NCBI GenBank assembly: GCA_022497155.1
Contig: MU385787.1
Location: 98,369-162,368 of the forward strand
Length of the DNA: 64,000 nucleotides
Direction of reading: 5' to 3'
Origin: Whalleya microplaca
Lineage: Eukaryota > Ascomycota > Sordariomycetes > Xylariales > Xylariaceae
Part shown: positions 44,943-58,762 of the stretch, in pieces
Position numbering within the stretch: position 1 is the first letter of the stretch
Layout: each line of letters starts with the position of its first letter
Notes under the pieces: generated by a model
Seen by the model: the letters and a program-made list of their open reading frames with translations, nothing else
Told to the model about the DNA's origin: nothing
The model's database searches: none
Position numbers and translations under genes: made by a program

Positions 44943-47900
44943 CTAACCCCACAGGCATTGCACTCGATCCCACATAGTCGTCCAGGAGCAATCATGTTCC
45001 TCATACTGGTGAACCCTGCAGTTGACCGGCGCAGGCCAATTGGCGCAGTTTAGGGTACCCACGTCGTATACGGTACCTTTGTACACGCAGTCTTCCATAC
45101 CCAAATCAGCGACACTAGGCAAGACATACTCTCCGTTCGGCAGTGGGAAGAGTGTAGACCCACAGTCAAACGGGATTTTTGCCAAGAACTCCTCGGGCCT
45201 GCAAAAGTCGACCGTCTCTCCGGACCTTTTTGCAAAGATATACCAATTGCAATCCGCCCCGTTCGAGCCACCTTCGGCAATCTCTACGTAGGCCGTTGGC
45301 CGCGTAGGAGGATCGACAGCTGTCGGGGATGGAGACGGAGACGGAGTCTGTGACGAAGACGCTGGCGGGTTACCCATGGTGCTAAAATCACCCAGGGAGT
45401 TTAAGAGTGAGATGATACCTTGTGCAACGCTGACTTGGTCTTGAAAGCTGTCATCATAACGATTCCACGTATCGAGGTAGTCAGGGTTGTTGATCGGCGC
45501 TGGTGTAATGGTGGAGGCAAAGCTGGTACCCATGGTGTCGCATCCGTACACATCACTGCACGTCGAGGTGCAACTGTGGGTCGGCGAGGCCACACAAGAA
45601 CTGCGGCAGGAGCTGTACGTCCGGGTGGTGCAGTCTTCCGGATCCGGTACTTGTCGGTCCGGATCATTGGAGTCGTGGAAGTCGGAGTCGGAATCATCAA
45701 TTCCGCACAATGCTCCGATGCAACGTCCGGGCGGGCATCCAAATGGTCCACAACCGCCGCCGCGGATACACAACGGACCTTCACAGTCGCCTCCGTGTTC
45801 GCATAAAAGCCCGTTGCAAAGACCACCAAATATGCAGAACGGCCCGAAGCAGCCTCCTCCAATTTTGCACCACGGGCCCCAGCAATTGCCACCATGAGTA
45901 CAGCTGGGGCCTTTGCAACTTCCTCCTTTTGTACACTGACTTGAAGCGCAGTCATTCCCCTCTGTGCAATCATTGCCGGTACAATCTGCGCCGTCGTCGT
46001 GGCAAGAATCACCTTGGCAGAATTTGGGACACTTGCTTGGGTCGTATGGTACGCACAACTCACCGCAGCCTTCGGTGCACTGGGGACCAGGTGGTCCTTT
46101 GGTATGAGTCATTGTGATCGATGGAAGAATCAAAGCAAAATCGGTTGAGCTCGAGGATTCTGGTGGAGAGGTGATCGTAGGGATCTCGCCAATACTGGTG
46201 GAACTCGAAGAACCAGGCGCGGGTGAGATGGATGATACTGTTGGCATGGTAAAGGTACTCCATGGAAACGGCTTTGGTGTGATCGTGCGCGTGTTTGGTG
46301 GGTGCGTTATGCCATTGCCTTCAATGTCCGGATCATCTGTTATTACAAAAGGCGGTGCGACGAGGTTCCATGACGGATAAATCAACGTTGAATTGACCTC
46401 CGGCGGGATCGGAACATTCACTATCGGAATCACGGATGTGGTAACAGGAGGTATCGTTAGGGTCGTGACAATGGTGGTGCTAACATAGTCGTTCGTGCTT
46501 GTGACGTTACCGTCATCACCTGTAAAAGAGACAGATGTGGACCACCCCACCACTAGATTTGTCGAAGACGGAGGAAAACTAATGGTTGTAAGGGAAGGCA
46601 AGGTGACGGGCGGTAAAACATAAGTGCAAGGCGGGTAACAACTTATGGTGACCGATTGATCAGATGACTGCCAGATTCCCGGTTGCCAGATATTCGGATC
46701 GATGAGGACAGGGCCCGAGTTCGTGTCAGGGGGTGCTTCAGGGTCGATTCCCTGGTCACCACCATCGACTGCCAGTACAAGCCAAGCAGCAATCTCGCTT
46801 GTATAACCGCGTCTCGTCGTTTTGTTAAAAAGTAAAGGCAGCAACAGATCATAGCCCTTGGGAGAGATGATTTCAACATTACCCTTTGTAAACAAATTGT
46901 AAATCCACAAACCCTCTGAGAAGCTGGTCTCGACAAGCGCAAGTTGGCAGGACTCCGTATCAGTGCAGCCTAGGTGATTATTCTGGAAGAAGGAATAGAA
47001 GCCAGCTGAGTATATCATAACATTGGTGGAGTTGATAATACGCAGCGCCCACGCACCTCGGCATCGATCATCGTGACAGTCGTTATAAGTGGGATCACCT
47101 ATGAATGAGCTGTCCAGTGCAGGTCCGTAAGGTTCCAAGGCGTTTGGATTCGGTTGATAGTATGGTGTCTCCGTCTGAATATGGCCCATGTATATATTAG
47201 ATGCCCCATGTAAGGAGAATTGATGCACTGTAACATCCCCAATTTAGTGCCTCTCCTTTGTACGTAGGTAGTGCTTAAAAATGAGAGCAGAATGGGCAAC
47301 AGTCCTGGAGGGGTTATTGGTACTCACATTGCGCGTGTTCACTCGACACTCCGTACAGCCAGACGGGGCCTTGCGATTCGATCAGCAACCCTCGGCCCGC
47401 GTAGATAGAAATCTGGGTCTGGTTGGCGTTGACGGGCACTCCGTCGCTGCTCTCGTAAGCCTCGGCATTGCCTAAGTTATCAATGTCATGATCAGCAACC
47501 CAAAGCCAAGCGTTGTGGATGTAGGCAGATGCATGGGTGGTGATGTGCATCAGCATAGTCGCAGCCATGCACTTATGATCAACCGCAGTCGCGAAAGCGG
47601 GACAGTCCGCGGCCTGCAAGTGAGTACCTGCGGCACCCCTATTACACAATCCAGAGTCAGTGAACAGATCAGGTAGAGAGTCTAGTCTAAAAAGTTGCAA
47701 GTGCAGAAACTTCGAGAGTTTAGAACTTACCCGACTCGGAAGTGACTGTCGAATAGGATCGCTGAGCCTTGAGCAATCTCATGAACATTCCACTCCATCA
47801 GAATACACCCGGCTGAAGGAGCTTTAACCGTGAACATCATATCCGAAATCTCCATGATTCCTATGTCTCCCTCCTGGCCCACTCGTACCATAACTTTTGG

Positions 47901-49957
47901 ACTGTTCTCATCTCCAAAGTATGAACCTGTGCCCATGATTTGACTCCAGCCTGAACCGACGATCCTGGATCCAACAGGGACCTCCACGGTGCGTTCCACC
48001 ATGTAGACACCGGCGGGGAAGAAAACGACTGAGCCAATATTTTCTGTTAGGAGAGTGTTGATTGCTGCTGACTGGTCCCCTGTAGCATCATTCTTGACTC
48101 CATGCTCAGTAGCGTCGACGATAGTCCCTTCATAATGCAAACGCGAGTAGTCTGGTCTGAATTGCGTAAGGTACCCACCGTTGTTAAGCAACATTTCCGG
48201 TTTGTCCGTAGTTGGCATAATGAAGCCTGTTCTGCCCGACCCGGAACCTCCGGATCCGGAAAAGGGAGAATATTGGTATCCTGTCGCCCATGATGCTATA
48301 TTCACTTCATCGGGCGTCCCTGCTAATATCGTGCTGCCACCCTGAGCTTGGACTACAACAGGAGTGTTCGCCACCTGCAGATTGTCTAGTACAATGTTGG
48401 GCTGTTGAGTTGTATCCACTGGCACAACGATGCCTTCAGAGACAGCCTCGAACACGGAGTCGAGGACTGTGATAGAGCCGGTATTCTGGTGTGTCCCTCC
48501 CGAGTAGTCTGAGCAATCAATAGCGACTGAACACGAAAACATGTATACCGCCTTCCACAGAAAACCCCAATTCCACGGATGCTTGATTGCAGTAAGACAG
48601 GAGACAAACACCAAATTGTTTGCAGTAAATTGTTGGCTGCCGGCAAAGAAGCCGACGTTACCACCGCGAAAAGCGAGATCGCTAACGACACCACCACTGC
48701 CATTCTCCACTGCAATCATCAAAGTTAGCATTCATGTTGTTGGGTAAGAGGATAGTTTTCATTGACGTGAGGGATATTAGACTTTCGGGGGTGGCAAGGA
48801 GAGCAAATAACCCTTGTAATACATACTCATGATACCAATTGCGGTAGTGCCACCCGGACGATCAGCTATAGTCATGTTGAAGAAGCAATTGCTAATGCTG
48901 GTTGCTTGTCCAACTTGCCAATGGATTCCAGTTGGTACATATTGTTGGTCGCCTTGCCAGTTCTCGTTTGTCATTCCAGTCATGTCAAAGACCAGATTGC
49001 GAATCTGGCGAAGAAAGTTGTTCTGATTGATATACCATTGACGGCCACCGCCTCCGGGAGTGTATACATTATTGTCAATTAGTGCGACTGTAACCAGAAG
49101 TTAGCGTTTATATTTTTTCCATTTGTCTTGAGTGATTATTGAGTCAAAGCCCGTCTTGAAACTCTTTGACTCTTCATTTTCCTCCAAGAGAGCATTCTTG
49201 GTCCTGGGATAGGCTATAATGGACAATAAATGACTATAGACAATACTCACAGCCAGTGAAGTTAGTAGATCCTTTTATAACAGGCCGATTAACTGGATTT
49301 CCAACGAATTGGGTATAGTAGTACTGAACAATCGGGCTAGATATGACGTAAGTTCCCGGAGGGAAATAAATCAGAGCACCCAGTGTCGTTGTTGAGCCAC
49401 AGTCTCCCCCACAGCGAGTCTCGTCCAAATTATCTTGGCTCATTGCAGCCGCCGCGCGGTTGATAGCTGCTGTATCATCCGTGACACCATCACCTACGGC
49501 ACCGAAATCCTGGACATTCCGGAAGAATTGGTAGCCCGATGGTGCAAATGGCATCTGGCCTTTAGGTCCGAGTTTTGCTAGCCAGTAGTCATCATCCGCC
49601 AGTCCAGATCTCGGCTCGCGTTGGGAATCATTTTGTGAAATGCTTATAAGTGAGGGGGAGTGCCGGTGTAGTTCGTGCAAGAAGTCGGAACTCAGAGGAC
49701 CTAAAACCGGTCCATCCAACACCCCCTTATCTGGCGCGGTGCCGAGTTGATTATCGATGTTACTTTTCGCGTAGCTCGGAGCTGGCTACGAACCTACTTA
49801 GTGGTCTTGTCAAGTCTCCACGAATTCAAGTTGTAAGACGTACCTGAGGAGGACCAACTGGGAACGGGGCCCTTGTGTCAATAGGGTTGCTGATATCAGG
49901 AGCAGTGTCCGCCAAGACAGCCGAGACAAGAGCAATTAGAAATACTGATAACAGCAT
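44943..49957 (-). CDS. secreted GH55-type exo-beta-1,3-glucanase with cysteine-rich tail, 1494 aa
   Basis: Exons 49957-49844, 49785-49251, 49087-48827, 48709-47731, 47638-47328 and 47227-44943 sum to exactly 1495 codons. MLLSVFLIALVSAVLADTAP is a signal peptide. Two pectate-lyase-3 type beta-helix halves follow: FRNVQDFGAVGDGVTDDTAA, LIYFPPGTYVISSPIVQYYY and FVGNPVNRPVIKGS in the first; DATEHGVKNDATGDQSAAIN, VVFFPAGVYMVERTVEVP and LRIINSTNVMIYSAGFYSFF in the second. This is the architecture of fungal glucan 1,3-beta-glucosidases of family GH55. From about residue 990 it becomes Ser/Thr/Pro-rich and low complexity, then has a tandem cysteine repeat (about 1118-1240) and ends with a disulfide-rich C-terminal domain. 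The extension makes it twice the normal catalytic length. A role in own-wall or plant/fungal glucan breakdown at the cell surface is likely. The minus-strand coding is certain; plus-strand frames of 128-136 codons over the tail are shadows. Confidence 0.9.
45712..46090 (-). repeat. coding cysteine-repeat tract within the GH55 gene
   Basis: The encoded protein alternates C-x5-C and C-x4-C spacing, with GG in the first gap and GP in many of the second, for example C-THGGN-C-WGPW-C. The period is 11 residues (33 bp) with about six regular copies, preceded by less regular cysteine motifs. Such tracts suggest a compact, disulfide-bonded stalk or a glycan-binding module. Confidence 0.8.
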
Positions 49958-49969
49958 CTTCAGCAGGTT

Positions 49970-50105
49970 TTGTTGAAATACAGGGTTAATGAGACTTGAT
50001 TGACTTGAGGCTCAGCCATCCTAGAGTGGCAGATGGCCTGTTATATACACAATGCTACCATTCATGCCTTGTACTTTATCAGTCCTTGACTCTCAATTCA
50101 ACAAG
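49970..50105. repeat. dispersed about 130-bp segment, copy 2, upstream of the GH55 gene
   Basis: It begins 13 bp upstream of the GH55 start codon and aligns with 9613-9745 in the same orientation. It therefore occupies the probable 5' untranslated region and core promoter of the gene. See the matching entry at 9613 for the shared blocks. Confidence 0.65.
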
Positions 50106-50802
50106 TTTCAGATATGAAGACAAGCTAGCGAAACGTAAGATAACGAGGCGGCCAATGATTAAGTGTTTGTTGTGTGTGTACGTGTGCGTGTGCGTGTGCG
50201 TGTGTATACAGAATGGAGAAAAGGGCAAGACGAGGAGAGGTGGAGAAGTTCGCCTTATATTGACTCTCAAAGTACCACAGCGTTAATGGATTATGGCATC
50301 AATCGGGCGGGAGTTCAAGTGCTCCAGAATAGTACATGGAGCATTCGATGTTTCGTATATTCCAAGCAGTGGATGTTCCTTTGAGCAAACAATGGTTACC
50401 GTTATTACATGACCCAAGTGAATACTGTCCCATGGTGCTAGCCGTCATCTAGCTACCGTAACAACGATTTTTAGGGCTGAAAAATATACAAAAGTGTATT
50501 TCTATTCACCTCGAAGACTACGTGGTAGTTCAAATATAGAAGGCCATCTTGTAGACAAAGCTTTTTCTCTTTCTATCCTATTTTTTATTTGCGGTCTTCA
50601 TCTCCTTACACTTTTATGCCTCCCATACCACCCCAAGAAGATACGAGCACCTTCTCTATCCTAGACCTGATATTTCCTTAAGTTTTGCTTGCTCTTAGCT
50701 CGAACAGCACGCGTTTTACAGACCGGACCGACTTACATATCCCCTGACACAGCAGACGTCCTCGTACAACGACCAACGCGAACAACCATACCTACTATCA
50801 TT
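50106..50802. promoter_or_regulatory. divergent intergenic region, GH55 / protease-like genes, with GT-rich microsatellite
   Basis: The start codons at 49957 (minus) and 50803 (plus) face away from each other. A GTGTGCGTGTGCGTG-type simple repeat lies at 50170-50208. A pyrimidine-rich stretch with TTTTTCTCTTTC (near 50560) and a CCACCCC block precede the right-hand gene. No specific factor site is called. Confidence 0.55.
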
Positions 50803-52163
50803 ATGATGGCCTCCTTCATTCAACTACTTCTTGTGCTAGTGCTGGCTATTCAGGCCTTAGCCCTTACTGCACGGGACCTCTTCGATGTTGACTTCAACGC
50901 CAATTTCTTGGGAGGTTGTCAATGGGCGGGCGAGGACAAGATTAACCGCATGCTCGCCGAATCGGTGACTCTAGCAAACAGAGGAATCGAGGCCGTGAAT
51001 GACTATGGTGACCCAATCAAGCCTGAAGCTAAGAGACTCATCGATGCTTGGTTCAAGCCGCAGAATGCTGATGACCGCCTGGCAATCAGGGGTAAGTGTT
51101 ATATTTTCTATATTTTCTTGGAATACGGCAGCATCAAAACTACCTTTCTTTTCCTGTTGTGTATGAAACCACATAATTTCAGTCTAATAACTTTCTTTGT
51201 AGAGCGATTCACCCGAGTACGAGACTGGGTTCAAAATGGCGGGCCTCTCAGCCACGATAGAAACGTTCGTCCGCGGTTGTTTTGCCATCATGGCTGGGCT
51301 GAGAAGCTGAAGATGGAGAGTCAATATCGCGACGCGAACGGCAATTATGTTTCGAATCTGGATGGTACCCCAGTCTTGATCCGAGATGTACCCGACATGG
51401 TAGAGGCGCGAAGTATTATGGCCAACGATATGGACCTTCGCATTAACTACATCTATCCAGTAAGTCCAAGAAGTGTATAACATAGATACAAAAGCAAAGG
51501 GTTAACCGTGGTTGTAATCATTCCAGTACTGGAACAGGATAACTAGGACTTATTGGTTCGATAAACGCTACTCCAATGGAGGTTATAACACGGGATGGTG
51601 CTCCGGTAACGTCGGCGCAAGTAAGGGAGTTTTAAGATTTATTACATCCCTTCCTGTTATCAGAATCTGTACCATTTTACTCGATTTACTAAGATACGGA
51701 TTTTGCTAACCTTAGTCTGGTTATAGTGACATTTCATGTCCAGAATGTAATGGCATCGATAACACTCTGCCCGCTGGGATTAGGAACCACCAACCAAAGA
51801 CCCTCAAACTGGGTGTACCACCCACTACGCGAAACACAACCAATCCCCATTACCTCCCAACAAGTTGCTTTCAACCAAATGCCTCCATTATCACAAATAG
51901 TAACTGATCTAGCTCCTACTGCCGCGAATTTGTTCCACGAACTATTCCACCTGGTGCTGGGGTCTGACAATTCGGCTCCCCCATATCCTCCGGGTGAGGT
52001 GTATCAAATTACGCCAATGTTGGGACTCACATTCAACCTAGCCATAGTTAACCCGGAAACGTTCGTTACTGTCGCGGTAGCATACGACTACACCCGGAGC
52101 ATTGACCGAAACCCGCAAGGCGAGCGCGTCGAGTTCTTCACGGGGTATACTACCCAAGGTTGA
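50803..52163 (+). CDS. putative secreted zinc metalloprotease (HExxH, M35-like), 358 aa
   Basis: Exons 50803-51091, 51203-51459, 51527-51620 and 51727-52163 sum to 359 codons. MMASFIQLLLVLVLAIQALALT is a signal peptide; either of the first two ATGs (50803, 50806) could be used. The frame continues upstream to 50689, but that part would place a hydrophilic stretch before the signal peptide. The mature part has GGCQWAGEDKINRMLAES, ERFTRVRDWVQNGG, RPRLFCHHGW, GWCSGN and ITLCP. Then comes LFHELFHLVLGSD, an HExxH zinc site with an Asp downstream, as in the aspzincin/M35 group. The overall pattern is of a fungal secreted metalloprotease-like family; the third zinc ligand is not certain, so an inactive relative is possible. 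Four to six cysteines suggest disulfides. Confidence 0.72.
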
Positions 52164-53406
52164 GAACTTATGTGTTCTTGGGAGAGACTGTAGTGTTAAC
52201 AGGCGCCGGGTGTTATCTGAGTTTCATTGATGATGTTCTTCTAGTGTTCACTTTCAGAAAACATCGTCTCGAAGTACATTAGCTCCCATGATATAGACCA
52301 TGTTAAAGCATCTATATTCATCTATTTTGATCTCTGCCCACCTATAATACTTGAGCAGCACCCCTTAACTTCATTCCTCCGTCAAATTAAAACACTATAG
52401 ATAAGTCCATATAGAATACATCCGGCTTTTGTAACCATACATTTCAGTATATACTCCCGGCCTAGTGCAAGAAGTATATAGTCTTAGATACTATATTTAG
52501 TCAAAGATGATGGTTAAGCCTGATGATGGTAGATATGGAGTTATAATTACAGGCCCAGCGAATTTTCAACTTAAAAAATTGTCTTGTCAATAAGTTACCG
52601 AGTTGTTAATTCAAGGATATCCTCGGAACTAGCTATCTGAATATTGTTCTTAGATGCTTCATTAGTCGCCTTAATTTGCTCCAGTTTTCCGGCAAAGGAT
52701 AAGTTCTATGGATATACGTCAACAAAATGTCGTCTTTTGCTTGCATATTCGAGCTTCGGGCGTAGCCCTTGGGTTTTAGTTCTGATGCATATGAATAGAA
52801 GTCACCCATATATAGTACGGGCAAGAATATACAGGAAAGTTACAAGTGGCTTATTAGGTCTCATATGAAATTCATTAGAGGGTTTGCGTAAAGGAGTAAG
52901 CACGAAGGTAAGTTTGCAATGATTCAGATTGAATGAATTAAGTATGCCAATTATCACTGCCACAGCCAAGTTCTACTGTTGATACAACTATGTCAGACTA
53001 TACGGTACAAAAAATATAACCCATCTAACGAGATCCTTTCGTAAACCAGCACGAAATTGATACGGCTATAACCATACCGGTCGTCAACGGTGGGCTTGGA
53101 TAGCTGAAAAGCTCTTTGACAATGACATACTAGATGATGCGCTATCATCATGTCGTTTAGGCCGGCGACTGAATATAGTAGGGAATAGGGTAGATATCTG
53201 TAAAACATCATTATTTTCCAAACGACAATGCTCTTACATACCTATACTACTTAGCCCAAATGATAATATACAAATTCTGATAAAGATAGATAGAATGATG
53301 CTGGAATAGACGCATGTTATGAGTATCACAGTAGTTATTATTGGGGAAGTGTCATCACTAGAGTCTGGCACAGGAGGGAATCCTCCTATATATAAGCCAC
53401 AGCCAC
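52164..53406. other. gene-free AT-rich stretch
   Basis: No supported gene. Short open frames (60-74 codons) at 52633-53211 have no motifs. The left end is the 3' region of the protease-like gene. Confidence 0.5.
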
Positions 53407-53572
53407 TGTCACACGGACCATTTGGTCCGTGGTCACGTGATCGACGTCAGGCTATTTAGGCCTGATCGGCTTCCCCTCACCCACAAGAAAAACTTCCCTT
53501 CTTCAGGGACCTTAGGACCAAAGCCATTTATTATCAAGAAAAATAGCCCTCATATAATGAGCCCTTGTGACA
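53407..53572 (+). mobile_element. solo LTR or LTR-like element, family B (166 bp, TSD GCCAC)
   Basis: The ends are TGTCACACGG and CCCTTGTGACA, that is, TG...CA with a 6-bp inverted repeat. GCCAC is duplicated on both sides (53402-53406 and 53573-53577). An internal ACGGACCATTTGGTCCGT palindrome sits near the left end. The 37-bp derivative at 42221 is built from its two ends. A 5-bp duplication fits an LTR; the orientation of transcription is not clear. Confidence 0.85.
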
Positions 53573-53922
53573 GCCACACATCCCTGTAGCCCGACAAGTG
53601 ATGCACAGGAAAAGAATAATAGTAGTTTAAAGATGAGTATCTATAACTTAGGTACTTTGCTTGAGAAGATTAGAGCATACCTAGATTTATCTGTATTAAC
53701 ACGGCCTTTCATATAGGACAGATAACTTCCCCTGACGTGGGCACCAAGTTTATCCCAACAGTTGCCTTGCTCCTATTTCTTGAGTATCTACCTACATACT
53801 CTGCTGTATAATCGCTATGTAGCTTGAAAACGCCTCTGTCAATTACATGAAAGTTTAATCCAACTCAGTTCATTATTGTTCTGAATTCAATTGTCGATAT
53901 TTACAACTTGATTTGGTTAGTC
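53573..53922. other. gene-free stretch between two LTR elements
   Basis: It does not resemble retrotransposon coding sequence, so the family B and family A elements are independent insertions rather than two ends of one element. Confidence 0.6.
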
Positions 53923-54080
53923 TGTTAACATACGCCCTATAGGGCTGAGTGGAGGTACGGGCCTACATATGGCCGATACGCCTATACATGTATATATAAG
54001 GTGGCGTAGCCACCTTCCTATAGCTTCACCTTGCACTAATCAAGTCACTATACTCCTCATTACTTTGTCCCATATTGACA
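53923..54080 (-). mobile_element. solo LTR, family A copy 2 (158 bp, TSD TAGTC)
   Basis: Identical over its full length to 25176-25333, and in the same orientation. It is flanked by the perfect direct repeat TAGTC (53918-53922 and 54081-54085). The different target duplication proves a separate insertion rather than a segmental copy. Confidence 0.93.
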
Positions 54081-54085
54081 TAGTC

Positions 54086-54804
54086 AACCACTAAAATAAC
54101 CCCTGAATCCCTAGAGCCTCCTGAATCTTTTATGGGGGCTATAAGGGGTATACCTGAGGGAAATTGTCCGTGAAATGACATTATATAGCGAATTTATTAG
54201 AGAATATATGCGGATGTGATCATAATCGGAGCTTAATAAGCAGTAGCAGCACAGGGCATGAGGTAGCTAACAGCAAACCACCAAGGAATGCCAAGAAATT
54301 ATCAAAATACGTGGGTGGTTCACAAGGACACAACAATTCTAAAAGGCTTCAAATATGACAAATTAGTGTTAGAAGCGACTTAGTTTGAGGGCCCTTAGCC
54401 TAGGTGAATTGGCTCAACATACACCGCGAATTGTTCAGGCCCCGAAGATACCAAGGGTTAGCGGATGTAGGAGGCTGATGATAGAAAGAATGAACGAGGG
54501 TAGAGTTTCATCTACTAGAATAAAGGTAGAGGGCTAGTGGCCGGTAATTAAATGATCAATACATTCGTAAATGTAGATGTTGTCATTCCCTTGAATATCA
54601 AGTTCAAGTCATCCTCATACGAATGCAAGACCTCACTCTTGGTTTTGTAGTTGTACTGAACACTATTTTTGATAGTGAACTCAGCATAATCATTTAACAA
54701 CTTAAGCGACTAACAACTAGCTTATATATTCTCCTAGTAATAGCGCACAACTATGGACAAATTTTCATCCCCACAATCTTACATGGTACCCTAATCTTCA
54801 TCAT
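54086..54804. other. gene-free stretch downstream of phosphoglucomutase
   Basis: No gene recognised. The right end is the 3' untranslated region of the minus-strand phosphoglucomutase gene. Confidence 0.5.
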
Positions 54805-56781
<1,977 letters not shown>

Positions 56782-57533
56782 GATGGGAAAATCAGATTCA
56801 ATTGAGTCTTTGGGGTATTATCTAAGGAGAATACAGCTCGTGAGATGAGTTGGATGAATTGTAGAAAAGAAAAAGTCCAGGCTTGGAGGGATCGACAAAT
56901 AGATGATGGCGGGGTTTACAGGCAAGCGGGCCGTCCAGAGTGAAGCAGAGTAAACAGTGATCTCATTTTCACATGGAGGGGTGCCATACATATGTATGTA
57001 CTATGTACCGCTAAAGCCATTAGGCTACAGTATTCTGTCATCATGAATACTGTCTGTAGCACGCGATTAACGCTACCAGAGCACAGTGTATACTTATCTT
57101 AAGCACATGCAATTACCTTGCAATTAGCAACCATTAGAATGATGGCAACGGAGTTACCATGCATCTTACATGAACTAATAAGCAACTAACTTGACACATG
57201 CCAGCCAAACGATACGCCACGCACATTTTACTCAGCCAATACATATGTATGCCAGGCTGACATACAAATTATCGAATGTATTATCGAATGTATTATCGAA
57301 TGCATACCCGCGTCACGCCCGGTATCGCGCCAGCCACGCAGCCACGGTACACGGCTCCAAGCGCCGTACAAAGACCGAAGCATTGTTATTACCGCATCGG
57401 AACCACCGTCGAGCCATTCGGGAAACAGGGGTTTCACACATGGTCTATCTATTAAGCCGTCCTGGGCGTCTAATAATATATAATGCCCCTAATAATGACT
57501 TAGTACGGCCAATTCATTAGCTGTCTAATTACA
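56782..57533. other. promoter of phosphoglucomutase and flanking stretch, with a 12-bp triplet repeat
   Basis: It contains the upstream region of phosphoglucomutase and the 3' region of the oligoribonuclease gene. Three perfect or near-perfect copies of ATTATCGAATGT stand head to tail at 57268-57303. No gene is seen. Confidence 0.6.
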
Positions 57534-58256
57534 TCATAGAGAAACGTTATGTAGCCTCTCCTCTTGCCTCGGACTCTCATCGGTGTGGTTAGGCTTCTCG
57601 ACAGGTTTCTCAACAGCCTTCTCACTGGGTTTCTCGCTAGGCTTCTCGACTTTGTCGAATATCACCTCCTTGTAATACCTTGCTTCCTCAATGCTCTCCA
57701 GGATGTCTTCTTTCGCTTGATGCAGCCCCTGCTTCGACGGCGCGTTCCGGATCACCTCCCTAGGGCACCACCGCCGCGCCGCCTCCTTTATTGCGCTGAC
57801 ATCCAGAATTCGGTGGTTCAAATAATTCGCGACCTTCTTGTACGGCTCCTTGCGAAGAAACGCGCGGTCCGCGTGCACGCTGTTGCCAGCCAGCAATGCG
57901 CCTCGCTCGTTAACGTGCTTCTTGATATACGCGAGGAGCCCGTCGGCAGCCTGTTCCGGGGTCACCTCGGACGCCACCACAGCAGCTGTCAAGCCGCTCT
58001 TCTCGTGCGTTTTGATGCACCACTCGTCCATCTGGTTCATCCTCTCCTGCGATTGGTGGACCACCGTTCCCCAGCCATTGTCATCCAAGACCTCTAGGTT
58101 TTTCGTTGTGATGATGCAGAAGATTTCGATAATCTCCTCGCGATCGGGGTCGAGACCCGTCATCTAGTAGTCCGTGTCAGAGTCTTACTCATGCACGAAC
58201 GTGAAGTCTTTACCTACCTCGCAGTCAATCCATACAAGTGCACCGTTGCTTGCCAT
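57534..58256 (-). CDS. REX2: oligoribonuclease (REX2/REXO2-type DEDDh 3'-5' exoribonuclease), 222 aa
   Basis: Degrades 2-5 nt RNA fragments to mononucleotides, in mitochondria and perhaps cytosol. Exons 58256-58218 and 58163-57534 sum to 223 codons. The first exon gives MASNGALVWIDCE, joining to MTGLDPDREEIIEIFCIIT; this restores the ExoI motif (WIDCEMTGLD, with catalytic Asp and Glu). ExoII (GNSVHADRAFL) and ExoIII (HQAKEDILESIEE, His and Asp) follow, as well as LNHRILDVSAIKE. The ATG at the second exon would lose the first two catalytic residues, so the two-exon model is required. No long mitochondrial leader is visible. Unusually, the C-terminus has a repeated SEKP/VEKP lysine-glutamate-proline tail of about 35 residues not needed for the fold. 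Confidence 0.92.
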
Positions 58257-58762
58257 CGTGTTGTTTAGCAGGGCCAAAAATGACGAGTTCGTGAGGGAGA
58301 AAGCTTAACAATTATTAGGTACATATAAAATTTCAAGTAGTTCTGTAATCCATATGAAGCTCTCATTGGTTCCACCTAAAAGAGTCACGCCGAAACGTGC
58401 TAACTTACCATTGAGTGAAGATTAGGCTTGCCGCAATCCACAATCACGTGCTATCTATAATCTATTGATACCAACCATTCTGTACGCATAATTCTAGGTG
58501 GCGATGTGTTTCACAAGGCTATACACTCACTGAGACGTATTCTGAGGTACAGGAGTCGCTCGTCGCAAGCTTGGGGTCGTCCCTGTATCTTCGCGCCTTT
58601 CGGTCGACAAAGCGTAGGACCCACACTGAAGCTAGATGATAATAGATCCAGCCAAGACCGCCGGCATCGAGGCAAGTATAAATGATTAGGATACCCCGGA
58701 AATGCACCGGATATCTAGTTCTCTATAGAAAGAATACATGTAGATATGATATTCATTGAGTG
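58257..58762. promoter_or_regulatory. divergent promoter region, oligoribonuclease / methyltransferase
   Basis: The two start codons at 58256 (minus) and 58763 (plus) diverge over about 500 bp. A 62-codon minus-strand frame inside has no motif. No specific site is called. Confidence 0.5.

Noticed and set aside
45401..46117. Frames of 128-220 codons in other phases over the GH55 tail
   Set aside because: Products are cysteine/arginine-rich artefacts of the Cys-Gly repeat; the GH55 frame continues through without a break.
53407..54080. The two LTR elements as 5' and 3' ends of one retrotransposon
   Set aside because: They are different sequences with different target duplications (GCCAC and TAGTC) and no gag-pol sequence lies between them.
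57564..58167. 177- and 109-codon plus-strand frames
   Set aside because: They are antisense to all three exonuclease motifs of the oligoribonuclease gene.
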